A stretch of DNA of 64,000 bases, from contig NZ_JANBVS010000016.1 of the NCBI RefSeq assembly GCF_024586915.1, positions 115,643 to 179,642 of the forward strand, written 5' to 3'. Both the position numbers and the translations under genes were made by a program. The DNA comes from Bradyrhizobium sp. SRS-191. GTDB taxonomy: Bacteria; Pseudomonadota; Alphaproteobacteria; Rhizobiales; Xanthobacteraceae. The notes beneath the pieces were generated by a model that saw only the letters and a list, made by a program, of their open reading frames with translations, had not been told where the DNA came from and searched no databases. This document shows positions 8,817 through 17,722 of the stretch, piece after piece (position 1 is the stretch's first letter; every line of letters starts with the position of its first letter).

Positions 8817-11800
8817 GTGTCAATCTACGTCGCATTACATCACGTCACTCATTATAAGTATGATCGTCCGGTCGAATTGGGCCCGCAGACCATCCGCCTG
8901 CGCCCGGCACCACATACCAGGACCCCGGTGCTGAGCTATTCGCTCAAGGTCACCCCTCCGAACCATTTCGTGAATTGGCAGCAGGACCCGCAAGGCAACT
9001 GGCTCGCGCGCTATGTTTTTCCCGAGAAGGTGAACGAACTGAAAATCGAGGTGGATTTCACGGCACAGATGACCGTGATCAATCCGTTCGATTTCTTCGT
9101 CGAGCCTTATGCGGACAGCTTTCCCTTCGCCTACCCGGAGGGGCTGAAAACGGAACTCGCGCCCTATCTCGAAACGATCGAGCCCGGTCCGCTGTTCGCA
9201 GCCTACTTGAAGTCGATCCCGCGCGAGGCGGACAACACGGTCAACTATCTCGTCGATCTCAATGCACAGTTGCAGAAAAAGATTCGTTATATCATTCGTA
9301 TGGAGCCTGGCGTTCAGACGCCGGAGGAGACGTTGTCTTCGGCGGCCGGCTCCTGTCGCGACTCGGCTTGGCTATTGATACAGACACTGCGGCATCTTGG
9401 GCTCGCCGCGCGCTTCGTGTCCGGCTATCTGATTCAGCTTCGTCCCGACATCGATCCGGTCGAAGGCCCGGTCGAGGTGGAGAGCGATTTCACCGACCTG
9501 CATGCCTGGGCCGAGGTCTATCTGCCCGGTGCTGGGTGGATCGGTTTCGACGTGACGTCGGGCATGCTCGCCGGCGAGGGGCACATCCCGGTTGCTGCGA
9601 CTCCTCACTATCACTCGGCCGCGCCGATCAGCGGCAGCGCCGGAGTTGCCGAGGTCGAGTTCGCCTTCGAGATGAACGTGAGGCGGATTCGCGAAGCGCC
9701 GCGGATCACGCGACCTTTCTCCGATGAGTCCTGGGACAGGCTCGACCGGCTCGGCGAGGCCGTCGATGCCGATCTCGCTGCTCACGATGTCCGCCTGACC
9801 ATGGGTGGAGAGCCGACCTTCGTGTCGATCGACGACATGGAGTCCGCGGAGTGGAATACGGCTGCGGTCGGGCCGGCCAAGCGCGGGCTGGCTGACAGCC
9901 TGATCAGGCGTCTGCGCGAGCGTTTCGCGCCGGGCGGCCTGCTGCATTATGGCCAGGGCAAGTGGTATCCCGGCGAAAGCCTGCCGCGCTGGGCCTTCGG
10001 ACTGTACTGGCGCAAGGATGGCGAGCCGATCTGGCGCAATCCGGACCTGATCGCCAGCGTCGACGGCCCGCGCATGGCGACGATCGCGGACGCCGAGCGT
10101 TTTCTCGATACGACGGCGGAGACGCTGGGACTCGAGCCCGACTACGTGCTGCCGGCGTTCGAGGACCCCGCGCATTGGCTGCAAAAGGAAGCGGCGCTTC
10201 CTGAGAATGTCGATGCGCTCGACTCGAAGCTCGACGATCCGGAAGAGCGCGCCCGCATGGCGCGCGTGTTCGACGAGGGGCTGCATATTCCGCGTGGCTT
10301 CGTGCTGCCGATCCAACGCTGGAATGCCGAGGCGAAGCGCTGGCGCAGCGAACGCTGGGGTCTCCGGCGCAAGCGGCTGTTCCTGATTCCCGGCGACTCG
10401 CCGCTCGGTCTGCGGCTGCCGATCAATTCGCTGGTCTACATCCCGCCGGAAGATTTCCCGTATATTCACGAGCAGGATCCGATGGAGCAGCGCGGACCGC
10501 TGCCGGCCTACGCGCAGGGCCGCCCCGTGATCGTCCCGCAGGTGCCGCCGCTGAAGACGCTCGATCGGCCGCCGCAACAACAGCAGGACGTTCAGTATCA
10601 GTATTGGGGCGGGCTCGGCGTGCGCACCGCGATGTCGGTGGAGATCCGCGACGGCATTCTCTGCGTCTTCATGCCGCCGGTGGAGACCATCGAGGATTAT
10701 CTGGAGCTGATCGCGACCGTCGAGGCGACGGCGGAGGCGATGCAGATCAAGGTTCACGTCGAAGGTTATGCGCCGCCATTCGATCCGCGCATCGACGTCA
10801 TCAAGGTGACGCCCGATCCGGGCGTCATCGAGGTCAACATCCAGCCTGCCCAGAGCTGGCGCGAGGCGGTCGACATCACCTTCGGACTCTATGAGGACGC
10901 TGCCAAGACGCGGCTCGGTGCCAATCGCTTTCTGATCGACGGCCGTCACACCGGCACCGGCGGCGGCAATCATGTCGTGGTCGGCGGTTCGTCGCCGCCG
11001 GATTCGCCGTTCCTGCGCCGGCCCGATCTGCTCAAGAGCCTCGTGTTGTATTGGCAGCGCCATCCGGCGCTGTCCTATCTGTTCTCCGGCATGTTCATCG
11101 GGCCGACCAGCCAGGCGCCGCGCATCGACGAGGCGCGCCATGACAGTCTCTATGAGTTGGAGATCGCGCTCGCCAATGTGCCCGCTGCGGGGCAGAGCGT
11201 GCCGTTGTGGCTGGTCGATCGCCTGTTCAGGCATCTCCTGGTCGACATCACCGGCAACACGCATCGCTCTGAGATCTGCATCGACAAGCTGTATTCGCCG
11301 GAAGGGCCGACGGGCCGCCTCGGTCTCGTCGAATTCCGCGCGCTCGAAATGCCGCCCGATCCGCGCATGTCGCTGGCCCAGCAACTGCTGATCCGCGCGC
11401 TGATCGCCAAGCTGTGGCGTGAGCCGCAGGACGGCAAGTTCGTGCGCTGGGGCACGGCGCTGCACGACCGTTTCATGCTGCCTCACTTCATCTGGGAAGA
11501 CTTTCTTGATGTGCTGGATGAGCTTCGCTCGTCCGGCTACGACTTCTCGCCGGAGTGGTATCAGGCACAGCTCGAGTTCCGTTTTCCGACCTTCGGCCGC
11601 GTGCAGCATGGCGGCGTGACCCTGGAGCTGCGCCAGGCGCTGGAGCCCTGGCACGTGCTGGGCGAGGAGGGCACTGCGGGCGGCACCGTGCGCTATGTCG
11701 ATAGCTCGGTCGAACGACTTCAAGTGAAAGCTGAAGGCTTCATCGAAGGCCGCCATCTCATCACCTGCAATGGTAGGAGGATGCCGATGACCCCGACAGG

Positions 11801-12131
11801 CCGCTCCGCCGAGGCGGTCGCGGCGGTTCGCTTCAAGGCATGGCAGCCCGCGTCCGGCCTGCACCCGACCATTCCCGTGCATTCGCCGCTGACCTTCGAC
11901 CTGATCGACACCTGGAACGGCCGTTCGCTCGGCGGCTGCGTCTATCACGTGGCCCATCCCGGCGGCCGCAACTACGACACCAAACCGATCAACTCCTATG
12001 AGGCTGAGGCGCGGCGGCTCGCGCGATTCCAGGATCACGGCCACACTCCCGGACGAATCGCACTGCCGCCGGAAGAACGCACAAATGAATTCCCCATGAC
12101 CCTCGACTTGCGCAGGCCGCTCCGGCATTGA
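8817..12131 (+). CDS. Large transglutaminase-like protein with DUF2126 domain
   Basis: An 1104-residue protein starting at GTG 8817 after GGAG. The N-terminal beta domain (1-~150) is the bacterial transglutaminase N-terminal region. The core follows, with Cys in GSCRDSAWLL (~180) and His in DLHAWAEVYLPGAGWIGFD (~230). The remaining ~800 residues are a DUF2126 region starting near GGEPTFVSIDD. This family always travels with ATP-grasp and alpha-E proteins, as here. Comparative genomics has proposed that such sets make or cleave peptide/isopeptide linkages; no substrate is known to me. It is probably cytoplasmic, as no signal peptide is visible. Confidence 0.88.
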   Translation: MSIYVALHHVTHYKYDRPVELGPQTIRLRPAPHTRTPVLSYSLKVTPPNHFVNWQQDPQGNWLARYVFPEKVNELKIEVDFTAQMTVINPFDFFVEPYADSFPFAYPEGLKTELAPYLETIEPGPLFAAYLKSIPREADNTVNYLVDLNAQLQKKIRYIIRMEPGVQTPEETLSSAAGSCRDSAWLLIQTLRHLGLAARFVSGYLIQLRPDIDPVEGPVEVESDFTDLHAWAEVYLPGAGWIGFDVTSGMLAGEGHIPVAATPHYHSAAPISGSAGVAEVEFAFEMNVRRIREAPRITRPFSDESWDRLDRLGEAVDADLAAHDVRLTMGGEPTFVSIDDMESAEWNTAAVGPAKRGLADSLIRRLRERFAPGGLLHYGQGKWYPGESLPRWAFGLYWRKDGEPIWRNPDLIASVDGPRMATIADAERFLDTTAETLGLEPDYVLPAFEDPAHWLQKEAALPENVDALDSKLDDPEERARMARVFDEGLHIPRGFVLPIQRWNAEAKRWRSERWGLRRKRLFLIPGDSPLGLRLPINSLVYIPPEDFPYIHEQDPMEQRGPLPAYAQGRPVIVPQVPPLKTLDRPPQQQQDVQYQYWGGLGVRTAMSVEIRDGILCVFMPPVETIEDYLELIATVEATAEAMQIKVHVEGYAPPFDPRIDVIKVTPDPGVIEVNIQPAQSWREAVDITFGLYEDAAKTRLGANRFLIDGRHTGTGGGNHVVVGGSSPPDSPFLRRPDLLKSLVLYWQRHPALSYLFSGMFIGPTSQAPRIDEARHDSLYELEIALANVPAAGQSVPLWLVDRLFRHLLVDITGNTHRSEICIDKLYSPEGPTGRLGLVEFRALEMPPDPRMSLAQQLLIRALIAKLWREPQDGKFVRWGTALHDRFMLPHFIWEDFLDVLDELRSSGYDFSPEWYQAQLEFRFPTFGRVQHGGVTLELRQALEPWHVLGEEGTAGGTVRYVDSSVERLQVKAEGFIEGRHLITCNGRRMPMTPTGRSAEAVAAVRFKAWQPASGLHPTIPVHSPLTFDLIDTWNGRSLGGCVYHVAHPGGRNYDTKPINSYEAEARRLARFQDHGHTPGRIALPPEERTNEFPMTLDLRRPLRH

Positions 12132-12161
12132 TTGGGGAGAGTTTGTGCGGAGGAGCAGGGC

Positions 12162-14699
12162 ATGGACGGCCCGAGCGGCCAGGACCAGGGAGCGACACCC
12201 GCCGCCGGTCGGCCGGCGGCGCGCCCTCCGCTGCGCCGCGCCGCCCAATGGGCCCGTGATTATGCCCGGCTGCCCGGCATTCCCGACGAATTCATCGGGG
12301 CTGACGGCCAGCCGCGCCCGGTCTGGACGCGCTTCGCCGACACCTTCGCCGCACTCGCGCCGACCGATATCGAGCGTCGCTTTGCCTCGGCCGACCGGCA
12401 CCTGCGTGAGGCGGGAGTCACCTATCGCTCGCCCGGCGACAATGCCGAGCGCTCCTGGCCGCTGAGCCATCTGCCGCTGCTGATCGACGAGGCCGAGTGG
12501 GCGCAATTGTCCCAGGGCATCGTGCAGCGCGCCGAGCTCCTGGAGCGCGTGCTGCAGGACATCTATGGCGAGGGACGGCTGATCGCGAGCGGCGCGTTGC
12601 CCGCGGCCGCCGTCGCCGGCTCCAGCGAATATCTGCGCCCCGTCTGCGGCATCAAGCCGCCGGGCGGCCGCTTCCTCAGTATCTACGCCGCCGACATCGG
12701 CCGTGGCCCCGACGGCCGCTGGTGGGTGCTGAACGACCGCACGCAGGCGCCGTCGGGCATGGGCTATGCGCTCGAGAACCGGCTGGTGCTGTCGCGCGCG
12801 TTCTCATCGATCTACAAGTCGATGAATGCCGAGCGCCTCGCGCCGTTCTTCGAGACCTTCCGCGACGCGCTGCGCGCCAGCGCCGATCGCGACGAGCCGC
12901 GCATCGGCGTGCTCACGCCGGGCACCTTCAGCGAGACCTATTTCGAGCACGCTACGCTGGCGCGCTATCTCGGTTTCCTGCTGGTCGAAGGCGATGACCT
13001 CGCCGTCAGCGGCGACCGCGTGCACATCCGCACCGTGGCCGGGCTGAAGCGGCTCGACGTGCTGCTGCGGCGGCTGGATTCCAACTCGCTCGATCCGCTC
13101 GAGCTCGACGCCGCCTCGCGGCTCGGCGTCGCCGGCCTGATGGACGTCGTGCGCAAGGGCGGCGTCGTGCTCGCCAACATGCCGGGCTCCGGCGTGCTCG
13201 AGGCGCGCGCGCTGCTCGGCTTCCTGCCGAGCCTGTCGCGGCGCGTGCTCGGCGAGGATCTCAAGATCCCGCATATCGCGACCTGGTGGTGCGGACAGAA
13301 ATCGGCGCGCGACGAGGTGCTGTCGCGGCTCGAGGATTTTGCCATCGAGGGCGCCTATGGCCGCGCGGTGCCGGGCATCGCGAGCAGCGGGCCCGTGCTG
13401 GCCGGCGAGCTTTCGGCGGCCGAACGCGATCGCCTGCGCGCGGCGATCAGCCAGCGCGGCATCGACTATGTCGGACAGGAGGTGGTGCGGCTGTCGACGA
13501 CGCCGGTGTGGGAAGGCGGGCGGATCGCGCCACGGCCGTTCGTGCTGCGCGTGTTCGCGGCCGTGACGCCCGACGGCAGCTGGACCGTGATGCCCGGTGG
13601 TTTCTGCCGCATTGCCGACAAGCTCGATGCGCGCGCGATCTCGATGGGCGACGGCGCGCGCGCGGCCGACGTCTGGGTGGTCGGCGACAAGGCGGTGGCG
13701 GCACGCAGCCTGTTGCCCGGGTCCGACAATGTCCGCATCCGCCGCATCGCCGGCGTGCTGCCGAGCCGCGCCGCCGACAACCTGTTCTGGCTCGGCCGCT
13801 ATCTCGAACGCACCGAGGCGACGTTGCGTCTGATCCGCGTGCTTGCCGCGCAGAACCGCGACCCCGGCAAGGATTCGCCGGCTCAGCTCAACACCGCCGA
13901 GCGTATCCAGCGGCTGCTGCTCGCCTGGGGCGCCATCTCGCAGACGTCCCGGATGCGGGGCGCGCAGGCGGCCGCCGAGGCGCTGCAATCGGAAGCGCGG
14001 TTCGGCTCCGCACTGTCGCTGCTCAGATCCGCCCAGCGCACCGCCACCTCGCTGCGCGAGCGGCTGTCGCCTGACGCCTGGCAGGTCATCACCGAGATGC
14101 CGGGACGGCTGGCGCAGGAGGCTGAGGACGAGGATGCTGTCGTCAGCACGGCCGAGTTCATTCTGGAGAAGCTTGCAAGCTTTGCCGGTCTTGCCCAGGA
14201 GAACATGAACCGCGCCGCCGGCTGGCGCTTCCTCGACATGGGGCGCCGCGCCGAGCGCGCCATCAACACCGCGCGCTTCGCGCGGCAGTTCGGCTATGAC
14301 GAGGCGACGCCCGAGGATCTCGACGTCCTGCTGACCTTGGTCGACTGCCAGATCACCTATCGCTCGCGCTACCTGATCGGCCCCTCGCTGGCACCGATCC
14401 GCGATCTCGTCGTGCTCGATCTCTACAATCCGCGCTCGGTTGCCTTCCAGATCGAGACCTTGAACGAGCACATCGCGGGTCTCCCGATCCTGAAGGAGAA
14501 CGGGTTGATCGAACGGCCGCAGCGGCTGTCGGTGTCGCTGGGCGCGCGGCTCACGGCGGCCGAAGCCGCGCATCTCGACGGCCGGACGCTGTTCGGTCTG
14601 GAGCAGGACCTGCTCAATCTGTCGGAGGCGATCGGACAGCATTACTTCCCGCACGGGCCGAATGCGACGCGGCCGGAAAAGCTCACGGGCCTCGCGTGA
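12162..14699 (+). CDS. Circularly permuted ATP-grasp / alpha-E fusion protein
   Basis: 845 residues from ATG 12162, chosen over an upstream TTG because CGGAGGAG sits in front. The first ~500 residues are the circularly permuted ATP-grasp domain (LNDRTQAPSGMGYALENR, IPHIATWWCGQ). The last ~300 are the helical alpha-E domain (RAADNLFWLGRYLERTE). Many genomes encode these halves as two proteins; here they are fused. ATP-grasp enzymes form peptide-like bonds, so it is probably the ligase partner of the flanking transglutaminase-like proteins. It overlaps the next gene by 4 bp (GTGA). Confidence 0.88.
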   Translation: MDGPSGQDQGATPAAGRPAARPPLRRAAQWARDYARLPGIPDEFIGADGQPRPVWTRFADTFAALAPTDIERRFASADRHLREAGVTYRSPGDNAERSWPLSHLPLLIDEAEWAQLSQGIVQRAELLERVLQDIYGEGRLIASGALPAAAVAGSSEYLRPVCGIKPPGGRFLSIYAADIGRGPDGRWWVLNDRTQAPSGMGYALENRLVLSRAFSSIYKSMNAERLAPFFETFRDALRASADRDEPRIGVLTPGTFSETYFEHATLARYLGFLLVEGDDLAVSGDRVHIRTVAGLKRLDVLLRRLDSNSLDPLELDAASRLGVAGLMDVVRKGGVVLANMPGSGVLEARALLGFLPSLSRRVLGEDLKIPHIATWWCGQKSARDEVLSRLEDFAIEGAYGRAVPGIASSGPVLAGELSAAERDRLRAAISQRGIDYVGQEVVRLSTTPVWEGGRIAPRPFVLRVFAAVTPDGSWTVMPGGFCRIADKLDARAISMGDGARAADVWVVGDKAVAARSLLPGSDNVRIRRIAGVLPSRAADNLFWLGRYLERTEATLRLIRVLAAQNRDPGKDSPAQLNTAERIQRLLLAWGAISQTSRMRGAQAAAEALQSEARFGSALSLLRSAQRTATSLRERLSPDAWQVITEMPGRLAQEAEDEDAVVSTAEFILEKLASFAGLAQENMNRAAGWRFLDMGRRAERAINTARFARQFGYDEATPEDLDVLLTLVDCQITYRSRYLIGPSLAPIRDLVVLDLYNPRSVAFQIETLNEHIAGLPILKENGLIERPQRLSVSLGARLTAAEAAHLDGRTLFGLEQDLLNLSEAIGQHYFPHGPNATRPEKLTGLA

Positions 14700-15574
14700 T
14701 CTACGACATCCGGCATGTCACCACCTACGAGTATGAGAGCGCGGTCAGCTTCGCGCGCTGCTCGCTCCGGCTGGAGCCTCTGAGCGGCGATGGTCAGGAG
14801 CTGATCTCGCACAGCGTCGACATCCGGCCGCGTCCGTCGGAGCGCACCGCGCGGCGCGACTTCTTCGGCACGCTGACCGAGAGCATCGTCATCGACACCC
14901 AGCATCGCCATCTGCGCATCGATTCGCGCTCCCGCGTGAAGCTGTCGCGCAGCTCTCCGGACCGCGATGCGCCGAGCATGGCCTGGGAGCGTGTGCGCGA
15001 CGCGGCGTTCGAGGCCACCAGCCTCGGCCCGTCATCGCCGATCGGCTACGTCTTCGCCAGCGCGCTGGTGCCGGTGCTGAAGCCGGTGACGGACTACGCG
15101 GCCGAGAGTTTTACGGCCGGCATCGGCATCGTGGCGGGCGCGGCCGACTTGATGAGGCGCATCCGCAAGCAGTTCAAATACGATCCCAAGGCCACGGTGA
15201 TCTCGACGCCGCTTGCCGAGGTGTTCGACAATCGTCACGGTGTCTGCCAGGACTTCGCGCATGTCATGATCGCAGGCCTGCGCGGCCTCGGTTTGCCGGC
15301 CGCCTATGTCAGCGGTTATCTGCGGACCATTCCGCCGGAGGGCGAGCCTCCGCTGCAGGGCGCCGACGCCACGCATGCCTGGGTGTCGCTGTGGTGCGGT
15401 GAGACGCTCGGCTGGATCGGCTTCGATCCGACCAACGATCTCGTGGTCGGCAATGATCACATCATTCTCGGCATGGGCCGCGACTTCTCGGACGTCTCGC
15501 CGGTCGACGGCATCATCGTCGGCTCGCCCAAGCAGAAGCTGGGCGTCGCTGTGGACGTCGTCCTGGTCGAGTAG
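14696..15574 (+). CDS. Transglutaminase-like cysteine protease family protein
   Basis: A 292-residue protein starting at GTG 14696, overlapping the preceding stop codon by 4 bp, so translation is coupled. It has the transglutaminase N-terminal beta domain and then the core, with Cys in RHGVCQDFAHVM (~185), His in ATHAWVSLW (~225) and Asp in GWIGFDPTND (~240). It is a smaller relative of the 1104-residue protein. No export signal is seen, so both would act with the ATP-grasp protein in the cytoplasm. A small hairpin (15578-15596) follows the gene. Confidence 0.88.
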   Translation: MIYDIRHVTTYEYESAVSFARCSLRLEPLSGDGQELISHSVDIRPRPSERTARRDFFGTLTESIVIDTQHRHLRIDSRSRVKLSRSSPDRDAPSMAWERVRDAAFEATSLGPSSPIGYVFASALVPVLKPVTDYAAESFTAGIGIVAGAADLMRRIRKQFKYDPKATVISTPLAEVFDNRHGVCQDFAHVMIAGLRGLGLPAAYVSGYLRTIPPEGEPPLQGADATHAWVSLWCGETLGWIGFDPTNDLVVGNDHIILGMGRDFSDVSPVDGIIVGSPKQKLGVAVDVVLVE

Positions 15575-15685
15575 GACGGTTCCCGCCTTGGGAACCTCCG
15601 GAACATTTTTCCCGCATCTCACTTGATCCGCCCGAGGGGCCCGAACGGGGGCTGGACAACCCTTTCGAGCGATGGAGTGATCGAT

Positions 15686-16057
15686 ATGAAGCGTGTTGCA
15701 ATCCTCATTGGCCTCGTCGGCGCCTGTGTCGCCGGCTCTGCCTCTGCCCAGCCGAGCGCGAACCTCACCGGCACCTACCGCTGCATCCAGATGTGCCGCG
15801 ACGGCATGATCGGCGCGCCGGCCTTCGTGACCCAGAACGGCGATTCGGTGAACCTGACCACCGAGACCGGCGAGTCGCTTCAGGCTACGCCGGACTGGAA
15901 TGCGCCGAACAGCCGGCTGTGGATCGACGCGCGCGACGAAAGCGCGGTGTATTCGCCGGACGGCATGCGCATCCAGTTCGACGACGGCCGCGTCTGGCAG
16001 CGCGACCTGCCGCCGCCGCTGATCGTCCAACGCGGGCCGGTGGTGTACGGGCGGTAA
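15686..16057 (+). CDS. Small secreted protein of unknown function
   Basis: 123 residues from ATG 15686. Residues 1-~23 form a typical signal peptide (MKRVAILIGLVGACVAG, cleavage likely after SASA). The mature part contains two close cysteines (YRCIQMCRDG) and ends in a Pro/Arg-rich tail. It reads as a periplasmic beta-rich protein. I do not recognise a named family and neighbours give no clue. Confidence 0.75.
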   Translation: MKRVAILIGLVGACVAGSASAQPSANLTGTYRCIQMCRDGMIGAPAFVTQNGDSVNLTTETGESLQATPDWNAPNSRLWIDARDESAVYSPDGMRIQFDDGRVWQRDLPPPLIVQRGPVVYGR

Positions 16058-16153
16058 GCATTTCGCGATGACGCTCGGCCCATCCTAGTGGTTGCACGCA
16101 TGCGCAGATGACGTCGTGCAGGCAAGGGTCGAGCAGTTTGCGTCATCATCGGT

Positions 16154-16308
16154 GTCGTCCCGGCGAAAGCCGGGACCCATAACCACCGCCGCCTATTGTG
16201 GGAAGTGCTGGGAACTCCGAATGTGCCTCGCACAACTGCCTGTGGGTATGGGTCCCGGATCGGCGCTGCACCAACGCTGTCGCGTTGGCGCAGCTTGTCC
16301 GGGACGAC
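16154..16308. repeat. Dispersed palindromic repeat, family D, copy 1
   Basis: Begins GTCGTCCCGGCGAAAGCC and ends in the complementary GTCCGGGACGAC; inside, CCGGGACCCATA pairs with TATGGGTCCCGG. A related copy is at 36887-37039 and a diverged one lies inside dnaE2 at 61819-61933. About 155 bp, no ORF, consistent with a non-autonomous palindromic element. Confidence 0.85.
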
Positions 16309-16386
16309 AGCGAGTGTGTTAGGCGACTTTCTACGACATCAGCTTTGAATTCTCTCCACGATTGCGCTGTGGCGTACGCCTCCGCT

Positions 16387-16478
16387 GTCATCGGCGGCGA
16401 CGGCGGAGATCCAGTATTCGCAGGCAGAGGTGATAGTCGAGAAGTCGCGGCGTACTGGATGACCTGCGCGGGCATGAC
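16387..16478. repeat. Degenerate palindromic repeat, family E
   Basis: Outer GTCAT...CATGAC and inner GATCCAGTA...TACTGGAT arms resemble the better-preserved copy at 32238-32340; the stems are decayed. Confidence 0.55.
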
Positions 16479-16533
16479 GGCGAGGGTGCGGTGGCGTGCT
16501 TGCGAAAAATCATCTGCCGGTCGCTCGCCAGCG

Positions 16534-17460
16534 TCAGCACACGTGTCGCTGCAGGCAATGCTCACGGCCTTCGACATCCGTGCGGAAGGATTCGATGAAG
16601 CCGCCCTGGCGCTGGGTCACATACACGGTCTTGCCGTCGCTGCCGCCGAAGGCGAGGTTGGTCGGCTCTTTGGCCTTGAGCGCGATGTCTCGGGTCACAC
16701 GGCCATCGGGCGCGAGCACGGCGATCGTGCCCTTCAGGATGCGGGCGACGAGCAGGCGGCCGCTGACATCCGTGCGCAGGCCGTCGATCGTGTTCGGCTC
16801 GAACTTGGTGATCAGCTTTGGCCGCGTCAGCGCATCACCTTCAATGGCGTAGGACCAGATCTCGCCGCTGTTGGACTCGCCGACATAGAGCGTGCGGCCG
16901 TCGGGGCTGAGGTCGATGCCATTGGTCGTGCCCATCGCGCGCGGCGCGGTCATGGCCACGCCTTGCATCGCGCCGTCCGGGCCCTTCGCGATCCGCCAGA
17001 TGCGGCCGCTGCGCGCCTTGAAGGCCGGATCGCTCGCATAGATCGTGCCGTCGCGCGCCAGCGTGATGTCGTTGGGCTGGCTCATCTCGTCGGCATGGAA
17101 GACGAGTTGCGGCTCGGTGGCGCCGGGGGCGATGGCGAAGATGTTGTGGCGCTTGTAGTCGGCGATGAACATCGTGCCCGCGGCATCGATGCGGATGGCG
17201 TTGCCGATGCTGCCTTCGGGCAGCTCGGTATACTTCTCCGACGCTGACGCTTCGGGCGCGAGTTTGCCGATGGTGCCGGCCTTGCCGAAATTGACGACGT
17301 AGAGATTGCCGTCGCGGTCGACGGCGGGGCCCTCGATGCCGAAGGTGTATTCGCCGGACGGCGTGAGCTGGGTGCTCTCGAACAGTTTGGGAGCGGCGAG
17401 GGCGGGGGTGATAGCAAGGACGAGAACAGCCGCCAAGCGCGAGATGCGTAGGGTGGGCAA
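16534..17460 (-). CDS. SMP-30/gluconolactonase-like secreted protein
   Basis: About 308 residues. Blocks such as GIEGPAVDRDGNLYVVN, QPNDITLARDGTIYASD and TNGIDLSPDGRTLYVGES are strand repeats of a six-bladed SMP-30/gluconolaconase beta-propeller, with the Asn/Asp metal ligands. The N-terminus (RISRLAAVLVLAITPALAA) is a signal peptide, so it is periplasmic. The start is uncertain: a palindromic repeat (17448-17585) covers the 5' end and no ATG lies near the signal peptide. I use TTG 17460; TTG 17436 is the alternative. The repeat may have replaced the original start region. Confidence 0.75.
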   Translation of the reverse strand: MPTLRISRLAAVLVLAITPALAAPKLFESTQLTPSGEYTFGIEGPAVDRDGNLYVVNFGKAGTIGKLAPEASASEKYTELPEGSIGNAIRIDAAGTMFIADYKRHNIFAIAPGATEPQLVFHADEMSQPNDITLARDGTIYASDPAFKARSGRIWRIAKGPDGAMQGVAMTAPRAMGTTNGIDLSPDGRTLYVGESNSGEIWSYAIEGDALTRPKLITKFEPNTIDGLRTDVSGRLLVARILKGTIAVLAPDGRVTRDIALKAKEPTNLAFGGSDGKTVYVTQRQGGFIESFRTDVEGREHCLQRHVC

Positions 17461-17585
17461 AGGCGCGGGGCGCCGCCGCCTGCGCGGAAACGCGCTCGCG
17501 TGCGCGCCGTGCCCACCATCACGGGCGCCGGTGCTCGCGGCCGGTGGGCACGCATCGCCTTCGGCGGTCGCTTTGCCCACCCTAC
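17448..17585. repeat. Dispersed palindromic repeat, family A, copy 1
   Basis: 138 bp, beginning GTAGGGTGGGCAAAGGCGC and ending in the complementary GCCCACCCTAC. Inner GTGCCCACC and GGTGGGCAC also pair. Other copies are at 45839-45920 and 50337-50466. This copy overlaps the predicted 5' end of the SMP-30-like gene. Confidence 0.88.
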
Positions 17586-17620
17586 GGGCGCCGTGCTTGT
17601 CATGGACGGCGGTGCCCGGA

Positions 17621-17664
17621 GTGACCCCCACCCCCGACCCCTCCCCGCAAGGGGGAGGGGAGGG
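17621..17664. repeat. Short CCTCCCC/GGGGAGG hairpin repeat, family B relative
   Basis: CCCCTCCCCGCAAGGGGGAGGGG forms a stem like those at the ends of the longer family B elements (45968-46124 and 63001-63157), without the rest of the element. Confidence 0.55.
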
Positions 17665-17722
17665 CAGCGTGCGCGTGGTGATGTCGAGTTTCAAATCCGG
17701 CGTCGCATCATCAGCCGCCTTG

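Larger units (their letters stand above)
16058..16533. other. Intergenic region carrying two palindromic repeats
   Basis: Apart from the two repeat elements listed separately (16154-16308 and 16387-16478), nothing coding is supported. Open frames across it do not resemble proteins and follow the repeat symmetry. Confidence 0.7.

Noticed and set aside
9372..12506. 1044-residue open frame opposite the large transglutaminase gene
   Set aside because: It spans the end of one real gene and the start of another on the opposite strand and shows shadow composition only.
12804..14654. 616-residue antisense frame over the ATP-grasp gene
   Set aside because: Same reason: the plus-strand frame has clear domains and coupled neighbours.
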